64,000 bases of DNA from Rapana venosa. Taxonomy: Eukaryota > Mollusca > Gastropoda > Neogastropoda > Muricidae. Within the stretch, counting starts at the first letter, position 1. Each line of letters starts with the position of its first letter. Location of the stretch: the NCBI GenBank assembly GCA_028751875.1, contig CM054134.1, positions 65,211,700 to 65,275,699 on the forward strand, given 5' to 3'. The translations under genes were made by a program, and so were the position numbers. The notes under the pieces were generated by a model. It saw only the letters and a program-made list of their open reading frames with translations. It was not told where the DNA came from and did no database searches. Shown here in pieces: positions 22,340-33,092 of the stretch.

Positions 22340-23450
22340 CTCAGAGCAAACTATTAGGCGAAATCAAGAACGAACTTCGACAAGTAAAACAACAGTGTGA
22401 AGAAATCAATCTGAGATGTGATAGACTGGAGAGGGATCAAAGAGAGTTGACAGGAACAGTCACAAACATGACTGAAGACACCCATCAGCTGTTCGAAGAA
22501 AGGAAAGAAGATAGAGAAGATGTGCAAAAACTCTCGATACCATCAGTGATCTGAAGACAGAAATTAAACAACTAAAAGCAGACACAGACAGACTGGAAAA
22601 TTTCTCAAGAAGAGATAACTTGCGCTGTTTGGCATTACTCAACAAAGTGACAGAGAGTCCCATGAAACCTGTTCCCAGTCAGTCATCGAATTGCTGAATA
22701 GTGTGGATGACACGAGGTCTTGGACACTGGATGACATAGCACGGGCACATCGAACAGGACAGGCACGAGATGGGCAGCCCAGGCCTATGATCGCCAAGTT
22801 CAGTAGGTGGCGGAACAAAATGAACATTCTTACTGGCAAAGACCTGAGGCAGAAGCTGCAAGACAGCGGTGTCAGGGTGGCTACCGACCTGACCAGGGCA
22901 CAGGCGCAGATGGTGGCTGCAGCATGCAGGGAGGAGAAGAGAGCCTACTTCCACAGAGGGCATATGGTGATGGGGCCCAGGCTTCCAGACCCCGATCCTA
23001 TCCAGAGGTGGTGGAGAGTGGGGGTGCGCAGCAGTCCTCCACCCATGTCCCCCACCCCTCACAATCCAGTCAGCATGGGGATTCTCCTTTTCTCATCAGC
23101 AGAGGGGTGTGACGTCAGAGGGTGGCACCAGCCTGGCAGCCGAGTGTCATGGACGGCTCTTTTCCCTCTGTGGCACAGGTGACACTGGGACAGCACAGGG
23201 GTGACGCCACGGGAGGCAGTGTGGGCGGGCGTTACCATAGCAACCACAGACGGCAAGGTGAACTCAAGCTCAGCTACAGTTGCGTGTCCTACTGCCAGTG
23301 AGGGGCGTACAGCACACAACAGGCCTCTGTCCTACCAGCAGACAGGTATGGGGGCTTTCCTGTGTAACCCCCGCCACACAAATCCTCCAAATCCCGAAAA
23401 GCAGCCAGTGACAAAGACAGTGGATGACATCTGCGCCCTAGCAGCTTAAG
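22340..23450 (+). mobile_element. LINE ORF1: coiled coil plus L1-type RNA-binding domain (decayed)
   Basis: The N-terminal part is a predicted coiled coil, LLGEIKNELRQVKQQCEEIN and RCDRLERDQRELTGTVTNM. After a frameshift come DLKTEIKQLKADTDRLENFS and RRDNLR. The RRM-like part (22,640-22,980) has DDIARAHRTGQARDGQPRPM, IAKFSRWRNKMNIL and LRQKLQDSGVRVATDL, strongly reminiscent of L1/Tx1-type ORF1 proteins that coat LINE RNA. A Pro/Ser-rich tail (DDGKVNSSSATVACPTASEG is close to the read sequence) runs to the stop near 23,447. At least three frameshifts are present. The ORF2 of the same element follows at 23,490. Confidence 0.7.
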
Positions 23451-23489
23451 AAAGAGCTAGGACAGGCCGGGCCATCCAAGTCAATGGAC

Positions 23490-25302
23490 ATTTTAAAATT
23501 ATAATGTTGAAAACTTGTACAGCAAATTAAAAGATGTCTCCTTTATAAACTATGTAAATATGTTCGATTTTGTATTCCTCACTGAAACTTTTCTGGACTC
23601 TACTTTTGATTACAGTGGTGTTTTTCTTGATTATCTTAAGTTTCATGTCCCCCCTCAAAACCTGTCCCACCATGGAAGAAATTCTGGAGGAGTGCTTTTA
23701 TTAGTAAGAAAGTCTTTAGAAAAATATCTAAAAGAAATTGAAATAGAGTGTGACAACACGATTGCCATTAGAATTAAACGATTGTATTTTAAATTTAGAT
23801 AAAGGTGTTATTTTGATAGCGTGCTATATTGTGCCAGAAGGTGGTAATATTTACAATGAAAAATTATTTAAGGATGGTGTTGTATTATTAGAGGAAACCT
23901 TATTGCAATATTTTCAAATGGATGACTTTCATTTCATGATTGTAGGACACTTGAATGCCAGGACTGGTCAGGAACAAGCCGACCTTGAAGTTATGTCAAA
24001 TTATTTGGATGATGTGGAGTATGACTGTATGAATGATGAGCTCAGTGTGCGTGCCTCTAAGGATGACATGATGAACAATTTTAGCAGATCCTTGTTAGAC
24101 TTATGTTTCATGTTGGAATGAGGATTCTGAATGGATGTTGTGAGGTGAATAGGGAGGGCAAGTATACATTTGTGTCTCCTAATAGATGCAACGTTATTGA
24201 TTATTTTCTTGTTCCTAGTCATATGTTATCATGTTTTGATTTGTGTATTGGGGAGTGTGTCTATTCGTGGCACCTCCCAGTTGAAATAACATGGAAAGTA
24301 GATAATGACTGTGTTAGTATCGAAAGTAGAGAAGAAGAGTGTGCGGAAAAGATTATATGGTCAGAAGATTTTGTAGAAATATATAAACACGAATTGGATA
24401 GTGCAGATTTTCAAGAAAGCATAGAAACAGCCTATCAGCTATTGAACACGGATATGAATAACAGTATAGATCACTTTGTAAAGGCCTTATGTGGGGCTGC
24501 TGCATGCATGGTTAGAACAGTTAGAAAGGTAGAAAAAATGTAATGATTGGTTCCATGCTGAATGTGAACAAAAGAAACAAGAAGTTAAGAGACTATTAAA
24601 ACGATTTCAACGTTGTAAAACAAATGTAGATAAACCAGAAAAAAGACAAATGTACACTACCCCACGAAAAGAATACATCAGTCTAAGAAAAACAAAAGAA
24701 AAAGACTTTGACAAAAAGAGATTAGAGAAACTTAAAGATTTTTCTAAGGACTGGAAAACGTTCTGGTCTGTCATCAGATCCCTTAACTGTAAGTCACTAG
24801 TTTATAATAACATAACTATTCCAAAATGGTATGATCATTTTTAAAGGTTTTTAATGACTTAAATTGTGCAGAAACACAAGAGAATATGGATGTACTACAA
24901 GATGATGAAAATATGTTTCAACAACTGTTTAACAATCCTATAACTCAGAATGAGATTATTAATGCTATTAAACATTTACAAACAGGAAAAAGTGCTGGGC
25001 CTGATAAAATATTTGGAGAAATGCTCAAATATGCAAACTCAGCTGTAATTACTTTTCTTGCTCAGTTATTTAACCATCTGTTTGAAAAGAGTTCTTTCTT
25101 TTTGGAGTGGGCTAAATCAGTAATAATTTCGATTCATATAAAGGAGATTTAATAATGCTGATAACTATTGCGGAGTAGCTCTCACCAGTGTACTAAGTAA
25201 ACGTTATATTTTCATTTTGAATAAGAGATTAACTCAGTGGGCAGATAACGAAGAAAAATTAATTGAAGAGCAAGCAGGATTTACAGCGAAGTATAGCACT
25301 GT
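23490..25302 (+). mobile_element. LINE ORF2: endonuclease and N-terminal RT, cut off at 25,302
   Basis: The endonuclease reads LYSKLKDVSFINYVNMFDFV, LTETFLDSTFDYSG, GRNSGGVLLLVRKSLEKYL, then after a frameshift GVILIACYIVPEGGNIYNEK, FMIVGHLNARTGQ (the usual GDFN/GDLN Asp is His here) and NRCNVIDYFLVPSHM. A linker rich in Lys and Glu follows. The RT opening shows NAIKHLQTGKSAGPDKIFGE and LIEEQAGFTAKYST. The frame stops matching at 25,295-25,303, where another LINE begins. Several stops and frameshifts are present. The clade is not certain; the ORF1 type points to L1/Tx1-like or another ORF1-bearing group. Confidence 0.75.
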
Positions 25303-26502
25303 GCCGAACTGTTCAAGGCAGATTCTGAACTAGCAGCTGACATACTGCAACCACTGTTTACAGCTGCATGGAAGAACGAGAAAGTACCTGACGATTGGAC
25401 CAAAGGAGTGATAGTCAAAATCCCCAAGGAAGGAACCCTGAGTGACTGCAACAACTGGAGGGGAATCACTCTTTTGTCTGTGCCGATCAAGATACTGGCC
25501 AAGGTCATCAGAAGAATATCAGACACTGTGGATGATGCACTGAGGAAGGAACAAGCAGGGTTCAGGAAGCAAGGAGGATGTATAGACCAGATATTCACGC
25601 TCAGAAACATCATCGAACAGTGCACAGAGTGGCAACTGTATGCGAATTTTGTGGACTTCGAAAAGGCATTTGACAGCATACACAGAGACAGCCTTTGAAG
25701 TATCCTTCGACACTATGGCATCCCATCGAAACTGGTACACCTTATCAAGAGCTTCTATGACAACTTCAAATGCTCTGTGGGCCATAGCAACACTGTCTTC
25801 GAAGTCAAGACTAGAGTAAGACAAGGATGTGTGATGTCGGCAGTTCTCTTCAATCTGGCCATTGATTGGGTGATGAGGAAGACGACAGAAGACACCCCAA
25901 GAGGGATTCGCTGGAGCCTGTTCTCAACACTAGACGACCTTGACTTTGCGGATGACCTGCCGCTGCTGTCCCATACACACCAACATATCCAGGAGAAGAC
26001 CAGCAGACTCCAAACATTCGGACAGCAAGTGGGGCTTCGTATTAGCACCAAGAAAACAGAGACAATGTCGCTCAATGTGAACACACCAGCCCCTGTGAAA
26101 GTGAATGGAACTGATCTGCGCCAGACAGACAAGTTCATATACCTTGGCAGCATCATCAAACCAGAGGGAGGCACAAAAGAAGACATCCACAACAGACTGG
26201 GCAAGGCCAGGAGTGTGTTTAGGGAGATGAACAATATCTGGAGATCAACCCAGTACAGCACCAACACCAAGCTGAAGCTATACCAGAGCTGTGTTGTATC
26301 TACCCTCCTGTACGGTTCTGAGTGCTGGAGGATGACGGAAGCGGATCTTACCAAACTTCGATCCTTTCACACCATATGCCTCCGAAGAATTCTCCGGATC
26401 TTTTGGCCAGAGAAGATCTCCAATGAAGACCTACTACGGAGATGCAGGCAGGAAGACATGGGAACCATCATCACCAGACGACGGTGGAAGTGGATTGGGC
26501 AC
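25303..26502 (+). mobile_element. RTE-like LINE copy: RT to thumb, both ends missing
   Basis: It begins inside ORF2 at AELFKADSELAADILQPLFT, then VPDDWTKGVIVKIPKEGTLS and NWRGITLLSVPIKILAKVI. The RT core follows: FVDFEKAFDSIHR, TRVRQGCVMSAVLFNLAIDW, LDDLDFADDLPLLSHTHQHI, KFIYLGSIIKPEGG and LLYGSECWRMTEADL. It ends at RRRWKWIGH. The main open segment is 25,777-26,562, with one stop after HRDSL at 25,696. The catalytic FADD is intact. The expected tail after WIGH is missing here but exists as a separate fragment at 34,055-34,310. A five- to six-base microhomology marks the right edge. Confidence 0.85.
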
Positions 26503-27960
26503 CGACAGAAGCGTTATCCCTCTATAGTTGGCACAGTTGCTGAGGTCTCCTTTCTTGGGTAGCTTGATGAGGTAGCCCTCCTTCCAGTCTGATGGTACTT
26601 CCTCCTATTCCCAAATCTTCCCAAAGAGAGGGTACAGCATCTCTACCGTGGTCTCCAGGTCTGCCTCGAGTGCTTCTGCTGGGATGTTGTCCGGTCCTGC
26701 TGCCTTGCCATTTCTCGGCATTTTGATGGCTTTCATGATCTCCTCCCTTGTTGGTTGCTCACAGTTGATGTCTAGGTCTCTATCAGCAGGGTCGATGTCC
26801 GGGGGGGTTTGAAGGTACGGATCTGTTCAGGAGTTCCTCAAAGTGCTCTGCCCATCTGTTCAGTTGTCCCTCTGTTCCCAGGATGGTGTTTCCTTTCTTG
26901 TCTTTGACTGGTCGCTCAGGCCTGCTGTACTTCCCTGAGAGTTTCTTAGTGGTGTCATACAGCAGCTTCATGTTGTTACTGGCTGCTGCTTCCTCAGCTT
27001 CCTCTGCCAGGCTGTCGATGTATTTGCGCTTGTCTGTTCTTGCGCTTCTCTTGACTTCTTTGTTGGCTTCTGTGAAGTCTGCTTGTGCCTTGGCCTTTGC
27101 TGCTCTTGTCCGGCTGTTGTTTACTGCTGCTTTCTTCTGCTTTCTCTTCTCAATCTTGCCCATTGTGACTGCCGATATCCATTCCTTCTGTTGGTGTCTT
27201 TGGGGCCCACTACTTCCTGACAAGTTGACGTCAGTGTCTCTTTCACTTTCTTCCACTGGCTCTCGATGTCAGTCTCTTCTTCAAGCAGTTCTTGTAGTAC
27301 TTGGTACTTGTTGGTGAGGGACAGCTTGAATTCTTCATTTTTCTTTGTGTCTTTCAGCAGGCTGGTGTTGTACTTCTGCCTCTTTGTTGTTGCTTCCATC
27401 CAGTTCTTCTTCAGTTTAGCTTCAGCCTGGCTACCAAAAGGTGGTGGTCAGATGCAACGTCTGCTCCTCTTTTCACCCTTACATCCTGTAGAGATTTCCT
27501 GAATTTCTTGGCCATGCAGATATGGTCGATCTGGTTCTCAGTCACATGATTTGGTGATACCCAGGTGGCCTTATGTACTCTTCTGTGGGGGAAATGCTGC
27601 CACCGATTACCAGATTGTTGATAGCACAGAAGTCTGCAAATCTCTCGCCATTCTCATTCATCTCTCCTAATCCGTGTCTTCCCATCAATTCTTCTATCCC
27701 GTGTTGTCTTGTCCGATCTTGGCATTGAAATCACCCATGAGGATGTTTATATCTTTTTCTGGGTACTTGGCAATGACGTTCTGCAGTCTGTCATAGAATT
27801 GATCTTTGGCTTCTTCATCACCGTCATTTGTTGGCGCATAACACTGGATGATGTTCATCTTGATCTTCTTCTTAGTCCTGAAGGATGCCGCGATGATTCT
27901 TGATCCATGTGCTTCCCATCCTATCAGGGCTCGCTGTGCAGGTCTTGACAACATGAAACC
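26498..27960 (-). mobile_element. Second RTE-like LINE copy, inverted: endonuclease to start of RT
   Basis: On the minus strand it begins inside the endonuclease at GFMLSRPAQRALIGWEAHGS (about 27,905-27,962), then MNIIQCYAPTNDGDEEAKDQ and DINILMGDFNAKIGQD (about 27,710-27,760). After frameshifts come NWMEATTKRQKYNTSLLKDT, NSRTRAAKAKAQADFTEANK, MPRNGKAAGPDNIPAEAL (about 26,675-26,730), EGYLIKLPKKGDLSNCANYR and GITLLSVP, where it stops at 26,498. It is 3'-truncated within the RT and 5'-truncated in the endonuclease. Its last 60 codons are homologous to the first 60 of the plus-strand copy to its left but clearly diverged, so these are two copies. Confidence 0.85.
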
Positions 27961-28879
27961 TTTAAAGTAAGAGATATTAGGGTGACTCAAGGGTCCCCCA
28001 TCGTTGTTTTAGTCCACCCTCCCCGCACCCTCCAAGTAGTTGTTAGTATTTAACTGAGGGTTTGTTTTGCATTAGTTCATCACAGATGTACTCTAGGCTA
28101 ACCTGTACTGTCAGGATTAATGACTAGTTTGATCAGCAGTCCCCTCCTTGTATGGACCCATGGTCTCTTTATGAGTAAATCAGTAAATTTTTTCGGAGTT
28201 TTCAGTCTGTGGTTTTGTGTTTGTGTGTGTGACACATTGATCGCGTGCAGTAGTTACGTGCGCATTAGACTGCATATGCTGCCGCGCCGCATATTGGCGT
28301 GAAAAAAATCGTGTGTGTGTGTGTGTGACCATCATGGTCAAAGGTAAAGAAAACTGGCCCACATTAGAGACAGTCCCAAGCTTCTATAGCTTGAGCAAAG
28401 TGGCTAAAGCTTGTTAGTACCTGGTATAATTATTCGTTGATACCAGACTGTGTAAAAATGTAGAAACGTACATGTCAAGCCCACCTTTACATACAAATAC
28501 GATGTAGACATAGCTGTAAAAGGGGTTTTGTTTTCTTTTGCCTTGGTTTTGTTTGTTTGCTTGTTTGTGTTTTGGTATCTGTTTATGTTTTACTGACTAG
28601 CACAAAAGAAATGAATCACACTGATTTCCCCAATCCCTTCCACTACATCATTATGTGCAATTGTGCACACATGCATGCAAGTGCCGTGTGTGTGGGGGGG
28701 AGGGGGGGGGAGAGGGGAGAGAAAATCCATTGGGACAGGATGAGTACAACGGCACAGTGACTGAGGGATTGATGCGCATAGAGAACCTATACTGCATGCA
28801 AACTACTTTTGTTTTAATTTAGTGTGCACTCAAATCAAATGTCCGGCCTTTATGATTTTAGTCTTCAATGTAATAAATG

Positions 28880-28881
<2 letters not shown>
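27961..28881. other. No gene seen
   Basis: Unique-looking AT-rich sequence with short TG tracts near 28,217 and 28,310, and a G-rich run near 28,690-28,720. Frames are short and without motifs. Confidence 0.5.

Positions 28882-28941
<60 letters not shown>
28882..28941. repeat. (GA)n microsatellite
   Basis: About 28 GA dinucleotides, nearly uninterrupted. Confidence 0.95.
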
Positions 28942-28945
<4 letters not shown>

Positions 28946-29149
28946 AAATATGGTATTGAAAAAACACACTTAAGGAACTGAATATTCCAGAAAAAGAAAT
29001 TTAGCAAGTAAGCAAATTTAAAATTGAAGAAAAAAATCAAATACATGAAGAAACACATCAATGGTTGAATGAACAGATGAAAAGGAATGAAGTGTATAAA
29101 TATCGTGAATGATTAAATAAAGAATTAAACAAATAAACAAATGATAGAG

Positions 29150-29171
29150 AAGCACATCTATAAATTCCATA

Positions 29172-29207
<36 letters not shown>

Positions 29208-29208
29208 C
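29150..29208 (+). mobile_element. CR1-like 3' tail fragment with (ATT)n
   Basis: CACATCTATAAATTCCATAT followed by ATT trinucleotides to 29,207 matches the end of the tail shared by SINE A and SINE B. Confidence 0.5.
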
Positions 29209-29514
29209 TCATGGTGTTTGCTCTTTGGGGCCCGGAAACCTGACGCTATTGTTTTTAACTGTCTCTATCGTCCCTTAAAAGTTCTGTCCAACGACTTAAC
29301 ACTTCGGGTATGGCATAACATTGGCATCATCGTGCACATTTCTGCTTGTCAGTTGCCAGGGCCATTTGTTGACAGCCTGTGCACGCATGCCAAATTGAGT
29401 ATTTGTTCAGCTGACTGAAGTACACTGACCCTTTGTTGCGCTCTTTACAACGTTCAGTTGCATTGTCTGCAGTCAGTTACAGCATGTGTTATTTTGTGAC
29501 TTTTATTTGTCCTT
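29209..29514. other. No gene seen
   Basis: Sequence of average composition without copy elsewhere in the window; the 66-codon frame at 29,218 has no recognisable motif. Confidence 0.4.
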
Positions 29515-30005
29515 GACACAAACTCACCACAGGCACAGAAGTGTATGAGGAAATTTAAATTGAGGTCACCATGAAACCAGGATGCTGAATCAGAGACAAT
29601 TTTCTGTTATTGCATGATGATCAATGACGATGACGATGATATAATGATGCTGCTATAGAAGTGCATATGTTTTGACATTACTTAATGGGACGTATAGAAG
29701 TGCATATGTTTTGATATTACTTGATGTACTCTATGTTGCTTATCATAATATATCCCGGTGTCAACTTGGCCTGAGAGACACAGACACCTCATATGCTGGT
29801 CAGGTAATTTTAGCGACACTCAAAATCGCATCCGTGAAGTAGATGAAGCTCGACTATGTAGTCCCGGTCTTCCCAATGAGCCCATGGAAAACTCATTCTG
29901 GGTAGGAGCCGGCCAAAGTCCGAAAACTCCCTATGACTCTTGTGGGATTTGACCCCCAAAGCTTTCAATCCACAACCCAATGTGCTAATCATTGCATCTT
30001 GGCAG
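29515..30005 (-). mobile_element. SINE D copy 2 (tRNA-headed dispersed repeat)
   Basis: It is homologous along its length to 6,105-6,585. Read on the minus strand the head near 30,000 is GATGCAATGATTAGCACATT GGG with a B-box-like GGGGTCAAATCCC near 29,945. These look like degenerate tRNA A and B boxes. An internal direct repeat of about 40 bp (TATAGAAGTGCATATGTTTT at about 29,653 and 29,694) is private to this copy. Confidence 0.65.
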
Positions 30006-30079
30006 CTAGTGCCAAGTCCAACTCTGACTTAGTTAACAAGGGCAGAAGTAAGCAACCGGCATCATCTCAGGGACCATGA

Positions 30080-30487
30080 ATACAACGTAAATATCATACC
30101 TTGGGACCAGCACAGTCTCTTAAATCTCGTCGAGACATTAAAATTCTCATCCAGGATGCTACATTCAAGAGGTTTCCAAACTGCTCCATGAAAAGAAGAC
30201 TGAACAGCGGGCTGCCTGAGAAACAGCATCAGGACATCTTTGAACATGACCCAAAAGAGATATCTCAGTGTCTAGCTGTCCCGGCCTGGAGTGAGAGGAC
30301 TTCTACCCTCATCAACATCCATGGTGTACGATCAAGGGGCTCTAAGAATGGCCCTAAGAAAAAGTCCTACACCTTTGAATACCCCCAGACCCACTACCCA
30401 AATAACTTGAGGACCAGTGTCTGCTATGATGGCTCGGCTGAAATGCAGTGTGAAATGGAAAAGCAGGGTCTATATCCAGCACCATGA
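30080..30487 (+). CDS. Uncharacterised open segment, about 135 codons
   Basis: The segment between stops at 30,077 and 30,485 encodes LKSRRDIKILIQDATFKRFP, NCSMKRRLNSGLPEKQHQDI, EISQCLAVPAWSERTSTLIN, KSYTFEYPQTHYPNNLRTSV and CYDGSAEMQCEMEKQGLYPA. It is basic, non-repetitive and looks like real protein sequence, but has no ATG at its start and I recognise no family. It could be a host exon, a retrocopy or part of an unknown repeat. Confidence 0.3.
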   Translation: MQRKYHTLGPAQSLKSRRDIKILIQDATFKRFPNCSMKRRLNSGLPEKQHQDIFEHDPKEISQCLAVPAWSERTSTLINIHGVRSRGSKNGPKKKSYTFEYPQTHYPNNLRTSVCYDGSAEMQCEMEKQGLYPAP

Positions 30488-31245
30488 AGGCACAGAAGAT
30501 AGGAGAAGTCTCGCAACTGGAGTTGAACTTGCAGCTGGAGTTGAACTGTGAGTTGATTCACGGGATCTTGACGGTCAAAGCTTCATCTGGAAAGGGATTG
30601 GGCTTGTTTTAATGTTGGTTCCAAAGAGAGAGCTTTTTTTCTGATGTGACAGTCTACAGTAGTAATCAAACGTTGAACCCTTTGATCAAGCATAACATGA
30701 ATATAACCACTGCGCCAGTCAGGCTTCCTGAAAGAATAAATCTACATTGTGTGTCTCCTTTCTTCTGTCCATCTAACACGAGGACATTCTGAAAACTCTA
30801 AGTATCAAATCAAACAAAAGTAGTATCAGCTGAACGATTCTCTGATTGCTTTATGTGTGACCAGTGACTGAATGACCCTTGTGCACCAAGATCGTGACAT
30901 CCTTGTGTGAAATGTACAGAATGTCAACCTGCCCTTTTGGAATTTTGTTTTTGTAGAGGAGGGGGGGGGGGGGGGGGAGACAGTGAAGCTAATTCAGGTT
31001 ATTAGAAATGCAGCTGATTGTACAGCCATTTTAGGCTCTCAGCATCTCGCTGAAAATGGAAAGTGAAAAATTAAAGCTGCTGTCACCACCACAAAAACAG
31101 GATGTGAAAATGAGTATGGTGACAAAGAAAGCGTGTGTAGGTAGGAGGGGGAGAAAAAGAAAGAAAAAAAAGATGTTGCACCAGCCAGCCGCAGTAATGT
31201 ATTCAATAACATTTATCAGAAACATAGGACACTTGAGTAAGACGG
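30488..31245. other. No gene seen
   Basis: A G run of about 18 lies near 30,960-30,977. Two AACTTGCAGCTGGAGTTG-type direct repeats occur near 30,515-30,550. Nothing else is recognisable. Confidence 0.45.
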
Positions 31246-31383
31246 GTTGTGTAATCATATTATCATCATTATCACCGTCGTCGTCATCATCATCGTCGTC
31301 GTCCTCATCATCGCCATCATCATCGTCGTCGTTGTCACTGCTGCCGTCGTCGTCCGCCTCGTTATCATCATCATTATCAATCC
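31246..31383 (-). repeat. (GAT/GAC)n tail of adjoining LINE
   Basis: CAT/CGT trinucleotides on the plus strand form a GAT/GAC-type simple tail on the minus strand, directly after the LINE end. Confidence 0.7.
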
Positions 31384-31640
31384 TTTAGTCTTTTGGGGAC
31401 TGTTGGGACGCCACACATCTGGCAACTAGCTTCCTCCATCCTTTATGATTGCCCATCCTTCTCTCTTACTCAGCATCATACTTTTCTGCAATGTTTCCTT
31501 CCCATCTCTTCCTTGCCCCCTTCCTTTTGCTCCCTGTGCTGTCCCCTTCAAAGAGGTTTTTATTTTGCCATTCCCCATGTACGCGAGACGTGGCCATACC
31601 ACTTCAGCATCCGTTCCTTACTCCAGGTCAGTTAAAAATC
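31384..31640 (-). mobile_element. RTE-like LINE 3' end fragment
   Basis: Minus-strand frames read RMLKWYGHVSRTWGMAK, then RGQHREQKEGGKEEMGRKHC and WRKLVARC-like residues (WRKLVAR). This is the GHVxRxxGLAKTxLxGxxxGKRRRGRPxKxW tail also seen at 8,275-8,480. Only the last 85 or so codons are present, in broken frames. Confidence 0.65.
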
Positions 31641-31803
31641 GTGTGGCCTGATGGCTTAGTTGATTTTTATGCTCATGTCTGCATCAAAGAGATGCAGTCC
31701 TTGTGAGTGACGTCACGTATTTTCTAAAATGGCTCCCCTGTGGCCTTTATCTTATTCTCTAGGTAGCGGCCCACGCAAACAGAACTGTGGGTATGATGAA
31801 TAA

Positions 31804-32208
31804 GTGGATTGGTGGTCTAGTAGTAATGCGCCTGCCTAGAAAGCGAAAAGTCCGGGTCGGAAGTGTGCGGTGGTTCAAATCCGTTTGGACCCGAAACTTT
31901 CCCCCATCCATTAGACCATGAGTGGTGGTCTGGGTGCTATTCTTTCTGATGAGACGATAAACCGAGGTCCCGTGCATATAATTATTTAGCGCACGTAAAA
32001 GAACCCACGGCAACAAGAGAGTTGTCCCCAGCAAAATTTTGTAGAAAAAAGCCACTCTAATAGGGAAACAACTACAGTTGCAGACAAGAAAAAGAAAGAA
32101 AAAAGGTGGCGCTGCTCTTGTGGTGACGCACTCTCCCCGGAGAGAGCAGCCCGAATTTCACGCAGAGAAATCTGCCGTGACTTAAAGTGGTATAAAACTA
32201 AACAAGTG
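31804..32208 (+). mobile_element. SINE A copy 3 (tandem, first)
   Basis: The head GGATTGGTGGTCTAGTAGTA, the body blocks CCATTAGACCATGAGTGGTG, AAAAGAACCCACGGCAACAA, AGGGAAACAACTACAGTTGC and GGCGCTGCTCTTGTGGTGAC, and the end GACTTAAAGTGGTATAAAAC are present. The B box is degraded (GTTCAAATCC). The copy has an A-rich tail rather than the LINE-like tail. Confidence 0.85.
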
Positions 32209-32230
32209 AAAAAAAGTAAAAACAGAAGTG

Positions 32231-32365
32231 CATCGGTGGTCTAGAGGTAACGCGCCTGTCTAGAAAGCGAAAAGTCCGGGTCTGAAGTGTGCGGCGGTTC
32301 GTACCCCGTTTGGACCGGAAACTTTTCCCCCATCCATTAGACCATGAGTGGTGGTCTGGGCGCTA

Positions 32366-32396
<31 letters not shown>

Positions 32397-32712
32397 CGTG
32401 TGTTACACGTAATTATTTAGCGCACGTAAAAGAACCCACGGCAACAAGAGAGTTGTCCCTGGCAAAATTCTTAGAAAAAAGACACTCTGATAGGGAAACA
32501 AATACAGCTGCAGACATGGAGAAAAAAAAAAGGGTGGCGCAGCGCTTGTGGCGACGCGCTCTCCCGCTCTCCCCGGGGAGAGCAGCCCGAATTTCACGGA
32601 GAGAAATCTGCCGTGACTTAAAGTGGTATGAAATGAAATCTGAGCGCTTTGATTTGTTGCTTTACAAGATTCAGCGCTATATAAATTCCATACATTATTA
32701 TTATTATTATTA
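32231..32712 (+). mobile_element. SINE A copy 4 (tandem, second) with full LINE-like tail
   Basis: The head CATCGGTGGTCTAGAGGTAA begins 25 bp after copy 3. The body is the same as in the other copies. After GACTTAAAGTGGTATGAAAT it continues with GAGCGCTTTGATTTGTTGCT, TTACAAGATTCAGCGCTATA and TAAATTCCATACATTATTAT, the long 3' tail shared with SINE B. AGCGCT occurs twice and can pair as a small hairpin. Confidence 0.9.
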
Positions 32713-32754
32713 TTATAACTTAAAAACTGAAAGTGAAGTTGCTGTCATTTCAGG

Positions 32755-33092
32755 TTGACCTCAGTCTCATCAGGCTGCTGTATCTGGACAATCCTGGCCA
32801 TAGTTTTCATCTTGGATCCTTCAAAACTACTGCTCTGAGATATTTGAAGCTTTGAACTATTTAGCCTTTCTCTGTTGACCCTTATGAGTGTTAATGCCCT
32901 CACCGCTGATAAGCGCTGATCTTGCCATAAACTGATAGTCAATCCATCCATGTCATCCGCGCAATGCAGGCTGAAAGTTGTTTGGCCACCTGTGCTGAAA
33001 GTTTCTTCATGGACTCCGAAAAGAGTGGGAGATAATAAACAGCCTTGCCTAACTCCAACTTCGATTCTAAACCTGTCTCCGATACTGCCTTT
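32755..33092 (-). mobile_element. Outer RTE-like LINE of nest 2, downstream part
   Basis: The minus strand continues after the second TSD with GDRFRIEVGVRQGCLLSPTL, HCADDMDGL and, after a shift, SFKYLRAVV...LMRLRST. These are the template-grip and catalytic blocks and the YLGxxxxDEGSK region of the same family as the 8.3-11.4 kb element. The upstream part lies at 34,430-34,745. Joining the two across the insertion restores the normal family order (FKGSI then GDRFRIEVGVRQG). Confidence 0.8.
33081..33092. repeat. Target-site duplication, left copy (nest 2, inner LINE)
   Basis: GATACTGCCTTT, identical to 34,430-34,441. Confidence 0.9.

Noticed and set aside
25303..27960. Twin-priming inversion of one LINE insertion
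   Set aside because: The order of the pieces is wrong (the C-terminal end meets the RT break) and the overlapping parts are too diverged to be one copy.
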